From the NCBI GenBank assembly GCA_965217195.1, contig CBDCHL010000005.1, positions 992,001 through 1,056,000 on the forward strand: a stretch of 64,000 nt of DNA, given 5' to 3'. Numbering within the stretch: position 1 is the stretch's first letter; the number at the start of each line of letters is the position of its first letter. This DNA comes from UBA6623 sp965217195 (GTDB taxonomy: Bacteria > Acidobacteriota > Terriglobia > Bryobacterales > UBA6623). Positions 36,689-45,025 of this stretch are shown here, one piece after another. Under the pieces are notes generated by a model. It saw nothing but the letters and a program-made list of their open reading frames with translations. It made no database searches and was not told the DNA's origin. The translations under genes and the position numbers were made by a program.

Positions 36689-37762
36689 TTAGGTGATGTG
36701 GGCGCCTTGGGTCTCCACGTAGACCGCGTAGAGAGACTGGCTGCCGGTCATGAATAGGCGATTGCGCTTCCGGCCCCCGAAACAGACGTTCGAACACATC
36801 TCGGGCAGTCGGATTTGGCCGATGCGGGTTCCGTCGGGCGCGAAGATGTGGACGCCGTCGTAGCCGTCGCCCACCCAGCCGGCGCTCGACCAAACGTTGC
36901 CGTCCACGTCGGCACGAATCCCGTCGGCCTGGCCCGTTCCCACGCCGGCGAGTTCCATCGACACGAAACGCTTTCCGCCGCGCAGGCTTTTCTCGTTGAC
37001 GATGTCCCAGACCTTGATCTCCTTGGCGGCCTCGGGATAGTGCGACGAGCCGGTGTCGGCGATGTAGAGCTTGTTGTAGTCCGGGGAAAAGCACAGTCCG
37101 TTGGGCTTGTAGATTTCATCGGTGACCATTTCCATCTTGCCCGCTGACGGGTCGATGCGATAGACGGCCTCCTTGATTTCCAACGGTGCTTTGTTGCCTT
37201 CGTAGTGCATCAGGCTGCCGTAGCCGGGGTCGGTGAACCAGATGCCGCCGTCGGGGTGCACAATGGCGTCGTTGGGGGCGTTCAAGCGCTTGCCGTGCCA
37301 TTCGTCGGCCAACACGGTCGTCGTCCCGTTGTATTCGTAGCGGACGACGCGGCGGTTGCCGTGTTCGCAGGATATCTGGCGTCCTTCGTAGTCGAAGGTG
37401 TTTCCGTTGCTGTTGCCGGCCGGGCTGCGGAAAACGCTGACGTGGCCGTCTTCTTCGAGCCAACGATACTGAACGTCGTTGGGGATGTCGCTCCAGACCA
37501 GATACCGACCAACGCCGTTCCAGGCCGGGCCCTCAGCCCACAAGGTCCCGGTGTGTAAGCGTTGGATGGGGGTGTTGCCTAATTTGTATTTCGCGAAACG
37601 CTGGTCGATGACGACGATGTCTGGATCGGGGTAGCGAATCGGATTTTGGCCGCTCCAATCACGCTCGGCGGCGGGGGCGGCTAGGGCGGATGCGGCTCCC
37701 AGGGCGGTGGTTTTGAGCCAGGTGCGACGGTTGAGAGAAGATTGCGGTTTGGCCTGTGACAT
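36689..37762 (-). CDS. SMP-30/gluconolactonase family protein, Tat-exported
   Basis: The 357-residue protein has a Tat signal (NRRTWLKTTALGAASALAAPA). A six-bladed propeller of the SMP-30/gluconolactonase/LRE family follows: WAEGPAW with the metal-ligand Glu, LNAPNDAIVHPDGGIWFTDP, and KPNGLCFSPDYNKLYIADT with Asn and Asp ligands. Members hydrolyse sugar lactones with a divalent metal. The exported location suggests use of external sugar acids. Metal ligands appear intact. Confidence 0.9.
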   Translation of the reverse strand: MSQAKPQSSLNRRTWLKTTALGAASALAAPAAERDWSGQNPIRYPDPDIVVIDQRFAKYKLGNTPIQRLHTGTLWAEGPAWNGVGRYLVWSDIPNDVQYRWLEEDGHVSVFRSPAGNSNGNTFDYEGRQISCEHGNRRVVRYEYNGTTTVLADEWHGKRLNAPNDAIVHPDGGIWFTDPGYGSLMHYEGNKAPLEIKEAVYRIDPSAGKMEMVTDEIYKPNGLCFSPDYNKLYIADTGSSHYPEAAKEIKVWDIVNEKSLRGGKRFVSMELAGVGTGQADGIRADVDGNVWSSAGWVGDGYDGVHIFAPDGTRIGQIRLPEMCSNVCFGGRKRNRLFMTGSQSLYAVYVETQGAHIT

Positions 37763-38160
37763 GGACTGAGCTCCTCCGGGTCGACGGACGGCGACAATTC
37801 AAACATCGTACTGCAGTTAGGGGAGGGGGCGGGGGGGGCGCAACATGTGTTTGGGCCGGCGACAGAGGCGGGTACTACGTGAATCCACAATCGGAGAGCA
37901 GGACACGTCGCCAAGAATGGCGACGCGGCACGCTTGGAAGCGTGCGCCACGTCGGGCTTGCGATCCGCTTCGTGCACCGAAATGTTACACTGGGGTTCCT
38001 CTTCAAAGTCCCAGGAAATTACAGCGATCGTGAACCTCGCTCGGGTGATCGGACTCTTCGGAAACTCCTCTCACCCCCGTGATGTGTCCGGATTCTTTTC
38101 TTCACCGGTATCGGGGCGGATTGCAGCTGATCGGCCACTCCGGTTCTCAGGAAAGGGCGC
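37763..38160. other. Intergenic region upstream of purQ
   Basis: These 398 bases hold the hairpin repeats at 37907-37953 and no convincing gene. No purS-like ORF was seen although purS usually precedes purQ when purL is of the small type. Confidence 0.5.
37907..37953. repeat. Hairpin repeat, family 2, double copy
   Basis: Stem GTCGCCA-AGAA-TGGCGAC (37907-37924) is followed by stem CACGCTT-GG-AAGCGTG (37929-37944) and the family tail CGCCACGTC (37945-37953). Both stems are perfect 7-bp inverted repeats. Confidence 0.65.
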
Positions 38161-38865
38161 ATGAAATTCGGCGTTGTCTTGTTTCCCGGTTCCAATTGCG
38201 ATCACGATGCCTACTATGCCGTTCGAGCCAACCTCGGACGCGAGGCCTCGCTTGTCTGGCATGAATCCGAAGATCTTTCCGGGTTGGATGCGGTGCTGCT
38301 TCCGGGCGGGTTCTCTTACGGAGATTATCTGCGTCCCGGAGCGATCGCGCGATTTTCCCCGGTCATCGGGGCGGTCAAGAAGTTCGCCGAGTCCGGCGGC
38401 CTCGTAATCGGGATTTGCAACGGCTTTCAAGTTCTTGTCGAAAGCGGCTTGTTGCCCGGGGCTCTGATCCGCAACCGCAACTTGCGGTTCGTTTGTCGCA
38501 CGGTTCATCTGAAGACGGAGACTCGAGACTCGCCCTTTACGAACGGGGTGGAAGGAGACAGCCCTCTCGCGGTACCCATCGCGCACGGAGACGGCTGCTA
38601 TCACGCCGACGAAACGACGCTTGATCAGCTCGAAAACGAAGACCGCGTCGCCTTCCGCTACTGCGATCCATTCGGGCGCATCACCGACGAGGCCAATCCT
38701 AACGGATCCCTGCGCAATATCGCGGGCATATTGAGCGAAGGTCGCAATGTGCTCGGTATGATGCCCCACCCCGAGCGCGCTTCCGACCCTGCTATGGGGT
38801 CGACCGACGGCCTTGCCGTATTCCAGTCCATGACCGCCGCGTTGGCGACCGTGGCCGCCGGCTGA
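38161..38865 (+). CDS. purQ: Phosphoribosylformylglycinamidine synthase subunit PurQ
   Basis: This 234-residue class I glutamine amidotransferase supplies ammonia to PurL in step 4 of purine synthesis. The nucleophile elbow GICNGFQ (Cys near residue 86), the HPER motif near the end and FPGSNCDHD at the start are all typical. AGGAAAGG 5-8 bases before the ATG is a good ribosome-binding site. It is followed by purL after 7 bases. No purS gene is adjacent. Confidence 0.95.
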   Translation: MKFGVVLFPGSNCDHDAYYAVRANLGREASLVWHESEDLSGLDAVLLPGGFSYGDYLRPGAIARFSPVIGAVKKFAESGGLVIGICNGFQVLVESGLLPGALIRNRNLRFVCRTVHLKTETRDSPFTNGVEGDSPLAVPIAHGDGCYHADETTLDQLENEDRVAFRYCDPFGRITDEANPNGSLRNIAGILSEGRNVLGMMPHPERASDPAMGSTDGLAVFQSMTAALATVAAG

Positions 38866-38872
38866 AAAATCG

Positions 38873-41128
38873 ATGGCCACGCTGACCGCCGACCTTATCG
38901 CACAGCACGGGCTCACCACGGGTGAGCACGAGCGTATTCTCGACTGCCTCGGTCGCGAGCCGACCCTTACCGAGCTGGGCATTATCAGCGTGATGTGGAG
39001 CGAGCATTGCTCCTACAAGAGTTCGCGCTTGCAGCTGAAGAAACTGCCCACCGAGGGCAAAAATGTGCTCGTCGGGCCCGGTGAAAACGCCGGCATTATC
39101 GACATCGGCGGCGGTTGGGCGGCGGCGTTCAAGATCGAGTCGCACAACCACCCCAGTTTCATCGAGTCCTTCCAAGGAGCCGCGACGGGCGTGGGCGGCA
39201 TTTTGCGCGACATCTTCACGATGGGGGCAAGGCCGATTGCCGTGATGGATTCGCTGCGCTTCGGCATGCTTGACGACCCGGAAACCGGCGCCCGCAACCG
39301 TCACATCGTCAGTGGCGTGGTCGGTGGCATCAGTCACTACGGCAATTGCTTCGGCGTTCCCACCATCGGCGGCGAGTGCATTTTCGAGCCGGGGTACGGC
39401 GGCAATCCGTTGGTCAACGCTTTCGCGTTGGGCATCTTTCGCAAGGACAAGATTTTCTTCGGGCAGGCGTCGGGCTCCGGCAATCCGGTGATCTACGTCG
39501 GAGCGAAGACCGGCAAGGACGGCATCCACGGGGCGTCAATGGCGTCCAGTGAATTCGACGAGGAATCGGAAGAGAAGCGTCCCAATGTCCAAGTCGGAGA
39601 TCCGTTCTTGGAAAAGCTGCTGCTCGAGGCCTGTCTCGAAGCCATGGAGACTGGCGCGATCGAGGGCATTCAGGACATGGGGGCGGCCGGACTGACCTGC
39701 TCGACGTGCGAGATGGGCGGCCGCGGCGGCAGCGGCATCGAGATCGATCTCAAACACGTTCCGCAGCGCGAGAGCGGCATGACGCCCTACGAGATCATGC
39801 TCTCGGAATCGCAAGAGCGCATGTTGCTCGTCGCCGAGCGCGGCCGCGAGCAGGAAGTGTACGACGTGTTTCGCAAGTGGGGTTTGGACGCCGTTGAAAT
39901 CGGCGTCGTTACCGGCGACGGCCTGCTGCGCGTCAAGGATCACGGCGAGATTGTTGCCGAGGTGCCGAATTCTCTGCTTACCGACGACGCGCCGCTTTAT
40001 GATCGGCCGGCCTCGACGCCTCCGCGAACGGCGCCGCTCGACGGACCGGCGATTGATTTGTCGGAAACCGCGGGCCTTGGCGACGCTCTCGTGACGTTGC
40101 TGGCTTCCCCCGACATCTGCTCGAAGCGCTGGATCTTCGAACAATACGACTACATGGTTCGCACAAATACGACGGCAGGTCCGGGCGGCGACGCGGCGGT
40201 CGTGCGTGTGAAGGAAGCCGGTGTTTCGCTGGCGATGGCACTCGACGGCAACGGGCGTTTCTGTGCGCTCGACCCGCGGGAGGGCGTCAAGCTGGGCGTG
40301 GCCGAGTGCTGCCGCAATCTTTCAACCGTCGGCGCGGAACCGATGGCCGCCACAAATTGCTTGAACTTCGGTAACCCCGAAAAGCCCGAGATCATGGGGC
40401 AGCTCGTTGAAGCCATCGAAGGGATGGGCGAGGCCTGCCGGCATTTCGAAACGCCGATTACCGGCGGCAATGTGAGCCTCTATAACGAAACCCTCGGCGA
40501 GGGAATCTACCCCACTCCGGTCATCGGCGTGGTCGGGTTGCTCCATCACCAGGATCCCCCGCCCGGGATTCATTTCCGACGGCCCGGACGCCGGCTGGTT
40601 TTGTTGGGAGGACTATTGCCGGGCGTGGCGGTCGGAGACTCGGAAACCGAGCGGCGTTTCGGGAGCTCGCAATACGCCAAGGTTGTTCTCGGCGAGGTCT
40701 GGGGATTGCCCCCGGCGCTCGATATGGAGTATGAGAAGCGGCTGCACTCGGCGGCCCGGCGAATCGTCAACGCGGCCTTGGCGGAATCGGCCCACGACCT
40801 CAGTGACGGCGGGTTGGCGGTAGCCGCCGCCGAATCGTCGTTCGGCCGGGACGGCGTCGGCGCCGCGATCGAGCTTGATTCCGAGATGCCGGCGCACTAT
40901 TTGCTGTTTCACGAAGCGCCGTCGCGGATCTTGCTGTCCGTGGCTGAAGAAGCGCTGAATGAAGTCCTCGCTGTTGCAGGCGACTGCGGAGTCAAGGCGC
41001 CCGCGATCGGGGAGACGGTCCAGGGGCGGCTCGGCTTTTCGGTGAACGGAGCGAAGTTGTTTGACCGGCCTGTCGGCGAGTTGCACGAACCTTGGGCCAC
41101 GTCACTCGAGAACATTCTCGCGCAATAA
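38873..41128 (+). CDS. purL: Phosphoribosylformylglycinamidine synthase subunit PurL
   Basis: The 751-residue protein is the small (Bacillus-type) PurL, the ATP-dependent synthase that forms FGAM from FGAR. Features include VMWSEHCSYKSSR near residue 45 with the conserved His, GPGENAGIIDIGGGWAAAFKIESHNHPS, the two AIRS-type halves and DLSDGGLAVAAAES near residue 650. It needs PurQ (directly upstream) and PurS (not found locally). Its stop overlaps the purF start by one base (TAATG). Confidence 0.95.
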   Translation: MATLTADLIAQHGLTTGEHERILDCLGREPTLTELGIISVMWSEHCSYKSSRLQLKKLPTEGKNVLVGPGENAGIIDIGGGWAAAFKIESHNHPSFIESFQGAATGVGGILRDIFTMGARPIAVMDSLRFGMLDDPETGARNRHIVSGVVGGISHYGNCFGVPTIGGECIFEPGYGGNPLVNAFALGIFRKDKIFFGQASGSGNPVIYVGAKTGKDGIHGASMASSEFDEESEEKRPNVQVGDPFLEKLLLEACLEAMETGAIEGIQDMGAAGLTCSTCEMGGRGGSGIEIDLKHVPQRESGMTPYEIMLSESQERMLLVAERGREQEVYDVFRKWGLDAVEIGVVTGDGLLRVKDHGEIVAEVPNSLLTDDAPLYDRPASTPPRTAPLDGPAIDLSETAGLGDALVTLLASPDICSKRWIFEQYDYMVRTNTTAGPGGDAAVVRVKEAGVSLAMALDGNGRFCALDPREGVKLGVAECCRNLSTVGAEPMAATNCLNFGNPEKPEIMGQLVEAIEGMGEACRHFETPITGGNVSLYNETLGEGIYPTPVIGVVGLLHHQDPPPGIHFRRPGRRLVLLGGLLPGVAVGDSETERRFGSSQYAKVVLGEVWGLPPALDMEYEKRLHSAARRIVNAALAESAHDLSDGGLAVAAAESSFGRDGVGAAIELDSEMPAHYLLFHEAPSRILLSVAEEALNEVLAVAGDCGVKAPAIGETVQGRLGFSVNGAKLFDRPVGELHEPWATSLENILAQ

Positions 41129-42555
41129 TGAAAGGGGCACCCTTGTCGGACCATTTCCACGAAGAGTGCGGGGTCTTCGGCATCTACGGCCACCCCGAAG
41201 CTGCTAACCTCGCCTATCTCGGCCTGTACGCCCTGCAACACCGGGGCCAGGAAAGCGCCGGCATCTGTTCGAGCGACGGCGAAAAACTGCATTGCCGCAA
41301 GGACATGGGCCTGGTGGCGGAAATCTTCACCGAGCCGGTCCTCAAAGAGCTGCGTGGCACGATAGCGATCGGCCATACGCGCTACTCCACCGCCGGGCAG
41401 AGCGCCCGTCTCAACGCCCAGCCGTTCTATGTGGAGTGCAGCAAAGGACAAATCGCGGTCGCACACAACGGCAATTTGACCAACGCCATCGATGTCCGCC
41501 GTGAGCTGGAAATGTCGGGGTCGATTTTCCAGGCCAGCAGCGATACGGAGGTGATTATTCACCTGATGGCGCGCTCACGGGAAGATCGCCTCAAGCACGC
41601 CCTGCGCGAGGCCTTACTGCGGCTGGAGGGGGCGTACTCCTTGGCGCTGATTGCAAAGGACCGTCTCATCGTTGCACGCGATCCGCACGGCTTTCGCCCG
41701 CTGGCATTCGGGCGCCTCGAACACAAGGGCCACGTTGCCTACGTGTTCGCTTCGGAAACCTGCGCCTTCGATCTGATTGGGGCCACGCACGTCGACGACG
41801 TAGAACCCGGCGAGATGATCACCGTTGACGCGGAAGGGCTGCACCGCGAGCGGTTTGCACCGGCCCGCAAACGTTGCAATTGCGTTTTCGAACACGTCTA
41901 TTTTTCGCGGCCGGACTCGGTCGTCTTCGGGCGCTCCGTCCAAGAATCTCGCGAAATGCTGGGCCGCTTGCTCGCCCGCGAGGCGCCGGTGGAGGCCGAT
42001 ATCGTCGTGCCGTTGCCGGATTCCGGAGTGGACGCCGCTATCGGCTACGCCGCCGAATCCGGGTTACCCTACCGCATGGGGCTTATCCGCAACCACTACG
42101 TCGGGCGCACGTTCATCGAACCCAAGCAGTCGATTCGCGATTTCGGCGTGAAGCTCAAGCTCAACCCGGTTCGCGGCATCATCGAGGGGAAACGCGTCGT
42201 TTTGGTGGACGATTCGCTGGTCCGCGGCACCACGAGCAAAAAGATTGTCCGCATCATGCGGCAGGTTGGGGCGAAGGAAGTCCACTTGCGCATTTCCTGC
42301 CCCCCGACGGTTTCGCCTTGCTACTACGGGGTCGATACGCCTGATAAGAACGAATTAATTGCGGCCAACCGCTCGGTGGACAAAATCCGCGACCACACGG
42401 AGGCTGACTCGCTGGCGTACCTTTCGCTTGAAGGCCTGCGGCGGGCTGTCCGGGACACGCAAGACGAGTATTGCTATTCCTGCTACACGGGTGAGTACCC
42501 GACGGATTTGGTGGGTATCGAGCAGCTGCTCGCTGATCATCGGGAAAAGGGCTGA
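41128..42555 (+). CDS. purF: Amidophosphoribosyltransferase
   Basis: The 475-residue enzyme makes phosphoribosylamine from PRPP and glutamine, the first step of purine synthesis. A 13-residue propeptide precedes the catalytic Cys14 (ECGVFGIYG). The PRPP loop (VVLVDDSLVRGTT) is present. Cysteines in RCNCVF, SPCYYG and CYSCYTG match the [4Fe-4S] cluster ligands of the Bacillus-type enzyme. The ATG at 41128 overlaps the purL stop by one base. An in-frame ATG at 41092 inside purL is rejected. Confidence 0.95.
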   Translation: MKGAPLSDHFHEECGVFGIYGHPEAANLAYLGLYALQHRGQESAGICSSDGEKLHCRKDMGLVAEIFTEPVLKELRGTIAIGHTRYSTAGQSARLNAQPFYVECSKGQIAVAHNGNLTNAIDVRRELEMSGSIFQASSDTEVIIHLMARSREDRLKHALREALLRLEGAYSLALIAKDRLIVARDPHGFRPLAFGRLEHKGHVAYVFASETCAFDLIGATHVDDVEPGEMITVDAEGLHRERFAPARKRCNCVFEHVYFSRPDSVVFGRSVQESREMLGRLLAREAPVEADIVVPLPDSGVDAAIGYAAESGLPYRMGLIRNHYVGRTFIEPKQSIRDFGVKLKLNPVRGIIEGKRVVLVDDSLVRGTTSKKIVRIMRQVGAKEVHLRISCPPTVSPCYYGVDTPDKNELIAANRSVDKIRDHTEADSLAYLSLEGLRRAVRDTQDEYCYSCYTGEYPTDLVGIEQLLADHREKG

Positions 42556-42683
42556 GTAGAGACCTGCGGGTGTCTTCGACCCCTGCGCGGCGCACTTTCC
42601 GATTCCCCTTTCCAACAATTTTCCGACGCTGCTTTGGTGCGCTTGTTGAAGCCGGGACATGTCGGCATTAGTGCCCGACACGA

Positions 42684-42708
42684 CACGCAAGAATGCGTGC
42701 GCCACGTC
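42684..42708. repeat. Hairpin repeat, family 2
   Basis: Stem CACGCA-AGAA-TGCGTG (42684-42699) is followed by the tail CGCCACGTC (42700-42708). It has the same AGAA loop as the copy at 37907 and the same tail as the copy at 37945. It lies between the convergent ends of purF and the HEAT/lipoyl gene. Confidence 0.6.
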
Positions 42709-42751
42709 TAATGCGACAGGCACGCCGGTTGCCGGCCCGGCCACCCCAAGG

Positions 42752-43627
42752 TCACTCGCGAGAAGTCGGTTGGGGCCCTTGGGAAGCGCGCTTGCGAATT
42801 GCTTCCACGGTGAGTTGGGCCTGTTGCGCGATGCGCGGCGACATGTCTTCCCTCGGGCGGAAAAAACGCCTGACGGCTTCGATGTCGTCCTCCGTCCCGA
42901 TCAGGTAGAGGCCCCGCAAGGCTTCGTTGGCGTGCGATTCATCGGGACCGAGTCGCATCACGGGGGTGCCTGCTGTAATCTCAGTGCCGTCTGCCAAGAA
43001 ACGCTCGTCGACAATGCCGGGGACCGGAGACCGGACCTCCCATTCTTCGTCGTGACCCTCGGCCTTCACTCTTGCCAATAACGTCCCCGCGGCGACAACG
43101 TCGCCTTCATCCAGTCGGTTTGTAAACACACCGTTATACGGGCTCAGGACGATAAACTCACCGAGCATGCCGCGGACCTCCGCGTGCCCGGCGTTATCGC
43201 CGAAGCGAATCAGCGACAGGGCGGTATTGCGCCGGACTATCGGCTCTTCATCCGCGAGCATTTCGCGGAGCTTTTTGTGGAAAGCCGGCTCGCTGCTGTC
43301 TTGTCCCATGACCCAGGCCACGTTGGTGCGCAGTTGAGCAAGCGGATGGTCCGCGAGGGCAATCACCGCCGGGTACCAGCGCGTGACGGAGCGGTCGCCG
43401 CGATTCAGGCGGTCGGAAATCTGCGCCAGAGCATGCTGCGCGCGGCGCGGATTTTCCTCATCGGCCAGGTACTCGCCGATCTCCACATCGGTCAGTTCCC
43501 GCCCGAACCACGTTTCGCGCCAGAACAGAAAGATCATCACAACGATCAGTACCGACAGCGCCGAAACCATGATCGTGGCTTTGCGCGAAACTGCTTGTTG
43601 GGTTGTCGGTTGTGAGGGCTGTTGCAT
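42752..43627 (-). CDS. Membrane-anchored HEAT-repeat protein with lipoyl-like domain
   Basis: The 291-residue protein has one N-terminal membrane helix (MVSALSVLIVVMIFLFW) and HEAT-like helical repeats (about 60-155; QLRTNVAWVMG, PIVRRNTALSLIRFGD). A biotinyl-lipoyl-like beta barrel of the HlyD type follows (about 155-235; YNGVFTNRLDEGDVVAAGTLLARV, then VRSPVPGIVDERFLADGTEITAG). A last HEAT pair is near the C terminus. No modifiable MKM lysine is present, so the barrel is structural. The ATG at 43627 was chosen because upstream codons are Pro/Arg-rich. Role unknown. Confidence 0.72.
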   Translation of the reverse strand: MQQPSQPTTQQAVSRKATIMVSALSVLIVVMIFLFWRETWFGRELTDVEIGEYLADEENPRRAQHALAQISDRLNRGDRSVTRWYPAVIALADHPLAQLRTNVAWVMGQDSSEPAFHKKLREMLADEEPIVRRNTALSLIRFGDNAGHAEVRGMLGEFIVLSPYNGVFTNRLDEGDVVAAGTLLARVKAEGHDEEWEVRSPVPGIVDERFLADGTEITAGTPVMRLGPDESHANEALRGLYLIGTEDDIEAVRRFFRPREDMSPRIAQQAQLTVEAIRKRASQGPQPTSRE

Positions 43628-43728
43628 GCGAGTAAACAGTATACCGAGCGACTTCAAACATGCTGGGCGCGGTGGAGCGAACCCCGGCGTGCGGCCTTCC
43701 GGCCTCGTTTTCGTCCGCACGGGAACGT

Positions 43729-43734
43729 TATAAT
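43729..43734 (+). promoter_or_regulatory. -10 element of tmk, probably leaderless
   Basis: A perfect TATAAT ends 7 bases before the TTG at 43741 and no SD is present. This supports TTG 43741 as the true start, even though the frame is open upstream. Confidence 0.5.
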
Positions 43735-43740
43735 TGCAGC

Positions 43741-44397
43741 TTGAAAAACGGCGTTTTTATCAGCCTGGAAGGCATTGACGGTAGCGGCAAGACGACCCAG
43801 TTGGAGCTTCTGCGCGGCAGTCTGGAGCACAAGGGGTATTCTGTCGTCGTCGCGCAGGAACCGGGCGGGACACGGCTGGGGCGGCATATTCGGAGGATCC
43901 TTCTTGACTCGGCTAATGAGGACCTAAGGCCGATTCCCGAACTGCTGCTCTACTTCGCTTCGCGTGCTCAGAATATCGCCGAGGTCATCAGGCCCGCGCT
44001 CAAGGCCCGGAAGGTAGTGCTTGCCGATCGCTTTACCGACGCTACCGTGGCTTATCAAGGGTACGGGCGGGCACTCGGCGTCGAGACGGTGCGAGCAATC
44101 GAGCGCGTTGCGTGCGCGAACGTTCAGCCGGACTTGACCTTGCTGCTGGACATCGATCCGGAAACCGGCGTGGCTCGCGCTTTGGACCGCAACGAACAAG
44201 AGACCGTGAACGAGAGCCGCATGGAAAAGGAAGGCCTGGCGTTTTTCGAAAAGGTTCGGACGGGATACCTCTCCTTGGCCCGGGAGCAGCCCGACCGCAT
44301 CAAGATGATCGATGCACGTGGGACGGTCGAAGAAACGGCGGCGGCTATTGGACGCGTGGTAGCGGCGGTGCTTGAGGGGCGCGGCACAGCACGGTGA
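43741..44397 (+). CDS. tmk: Thymidylate kinase
   Basis: The 218-residue kinase phosphorylates dTMP to dTDP. P-loop GIDGSGKTT is at residues 11-19, DRFTDATVAYQG at 96-107 and the R-x-x-x-Q motif in SRAQNI near 74-79. The TTG start is used because it places the first beta strand (VFISLEG) in the usual position and follows a TATAAT box by seven bases. The upstream part of the frame (from 43660) is not family-like. Confidence 0.92.
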   Translation: MKNGVFISLEGIDGSGKTTQLELLRGSLEHKGYSVVVAQEPGGTRLGRHIRRILLDSANEDLRPIPELLLYFASRAQNIAEVIRPALKARKVVLADRFTDATVAYQGYGRALGVETVRAIERVACANVQPDLTLLLDIDPETGVARALDRNEQETVNESRMEKEGLAFFEKVRTGYLSLAREQPDRIKMIDARGTVEETAAAIGRVVAAVLEGRGTAR

Positions 44398-44471
44398 CCG
44401 GAGTTGGGGAATGGGCAGGCGTGGAGGCCCGCCCCACCGGGAGGCAGCGTCGATTCGGAGAACCGTGACTC

Positions 44472-44525
44472 GGCGACACCTACTCCGGCGACACTACTCT
44501 GGCGACACCTACTCTGGCGACACGG
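44472..44525. repeat. Short tandem repeat
   Basis: Units of GGCGACACCTACTCY (15, 14 and 15 bases) start at 44472, 44487 and 44501, and a partial fourth starts at 44516. They lie between the end of tmk and the end of the PepSY gene. Such arrays vary in copy number by slippage. Confidence 0.75.
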
Positions 44526-44530
44526 AAGCG

Positions 44531-45022
44531 CTACTCTCGCATTTGTTGGAGCGACGTTGCCATGGTCGGCTGGGGCTCGGCGATGGGTGAAACATCTTCA
44601 AGGACCGGATATTCGCCGGATTCGGTTTCGCCGGGCCGTCGCGCGCCCAGCCGCCTCTTGACCCAATACGAGTAGATACCCGAGCCCACGGAAATCAGAA
44701 TCAACAGGGCGATCAAGTCTCCGATATAGCGCCCGACGGGCCCGAAGAAGGCGCCCGAGTGGAGGTCGCCGATTACCATGTGAAGGCCGTTCGATTCGGG
44801 ATGATATTCGTTGGTGTAATGCGCGGGTAGATAGGCATTGGCGACCTCGATGTCGATCAGTCCGAAGTCTTCTTGATGGTTGATCAGGACACCGGTAATT
44901 GCCATCAGCACCAGCCATAGAGCGACCACGAAACCTGTTACGAGATGGACCGCTCGCCAGCGACGGAAGGCTGCATTCATTTTCTTCGCCCGAATACCGT
45001 TACCGTTGCCGTTGTCCTGCAT
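44531..45022 (-). CDS. PepSY-associated membrane protein
   Basis: The 163-residue protein has two membrane helices (about 24-48 and 100-122) flanking a periplasmic segment with conserved histidines (WRAVHLVTG, INHQED, GDLHSGAFFG). This is the layout of PepSY-associated TM proteins, some of which pass electrons across the inner membrane, probably using haem. It ends the operon and lies 3 bases after the FMN_bind-ApbE gene. The short cytoplasmic tail is acidic and has no known domain. Haem binding is inferred. Confidence 0.82.
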   Translation of the reverse strand: MQDNGNGNGIRAKKMNAAFRRWRAVHLVTGFVVALWLVLMAITGVLINHQEDFGLIDIEVANAYLPAHYTNEYHPESNGLHMVIGDLHSGAFFGPVGRYIGDLIALLILISVGSGIYSYWVKRRLGARRPGETESGEYPVLEDVSPIAEPQPTMATSLQQMRE

Positions 45023-45025
45023 TCT

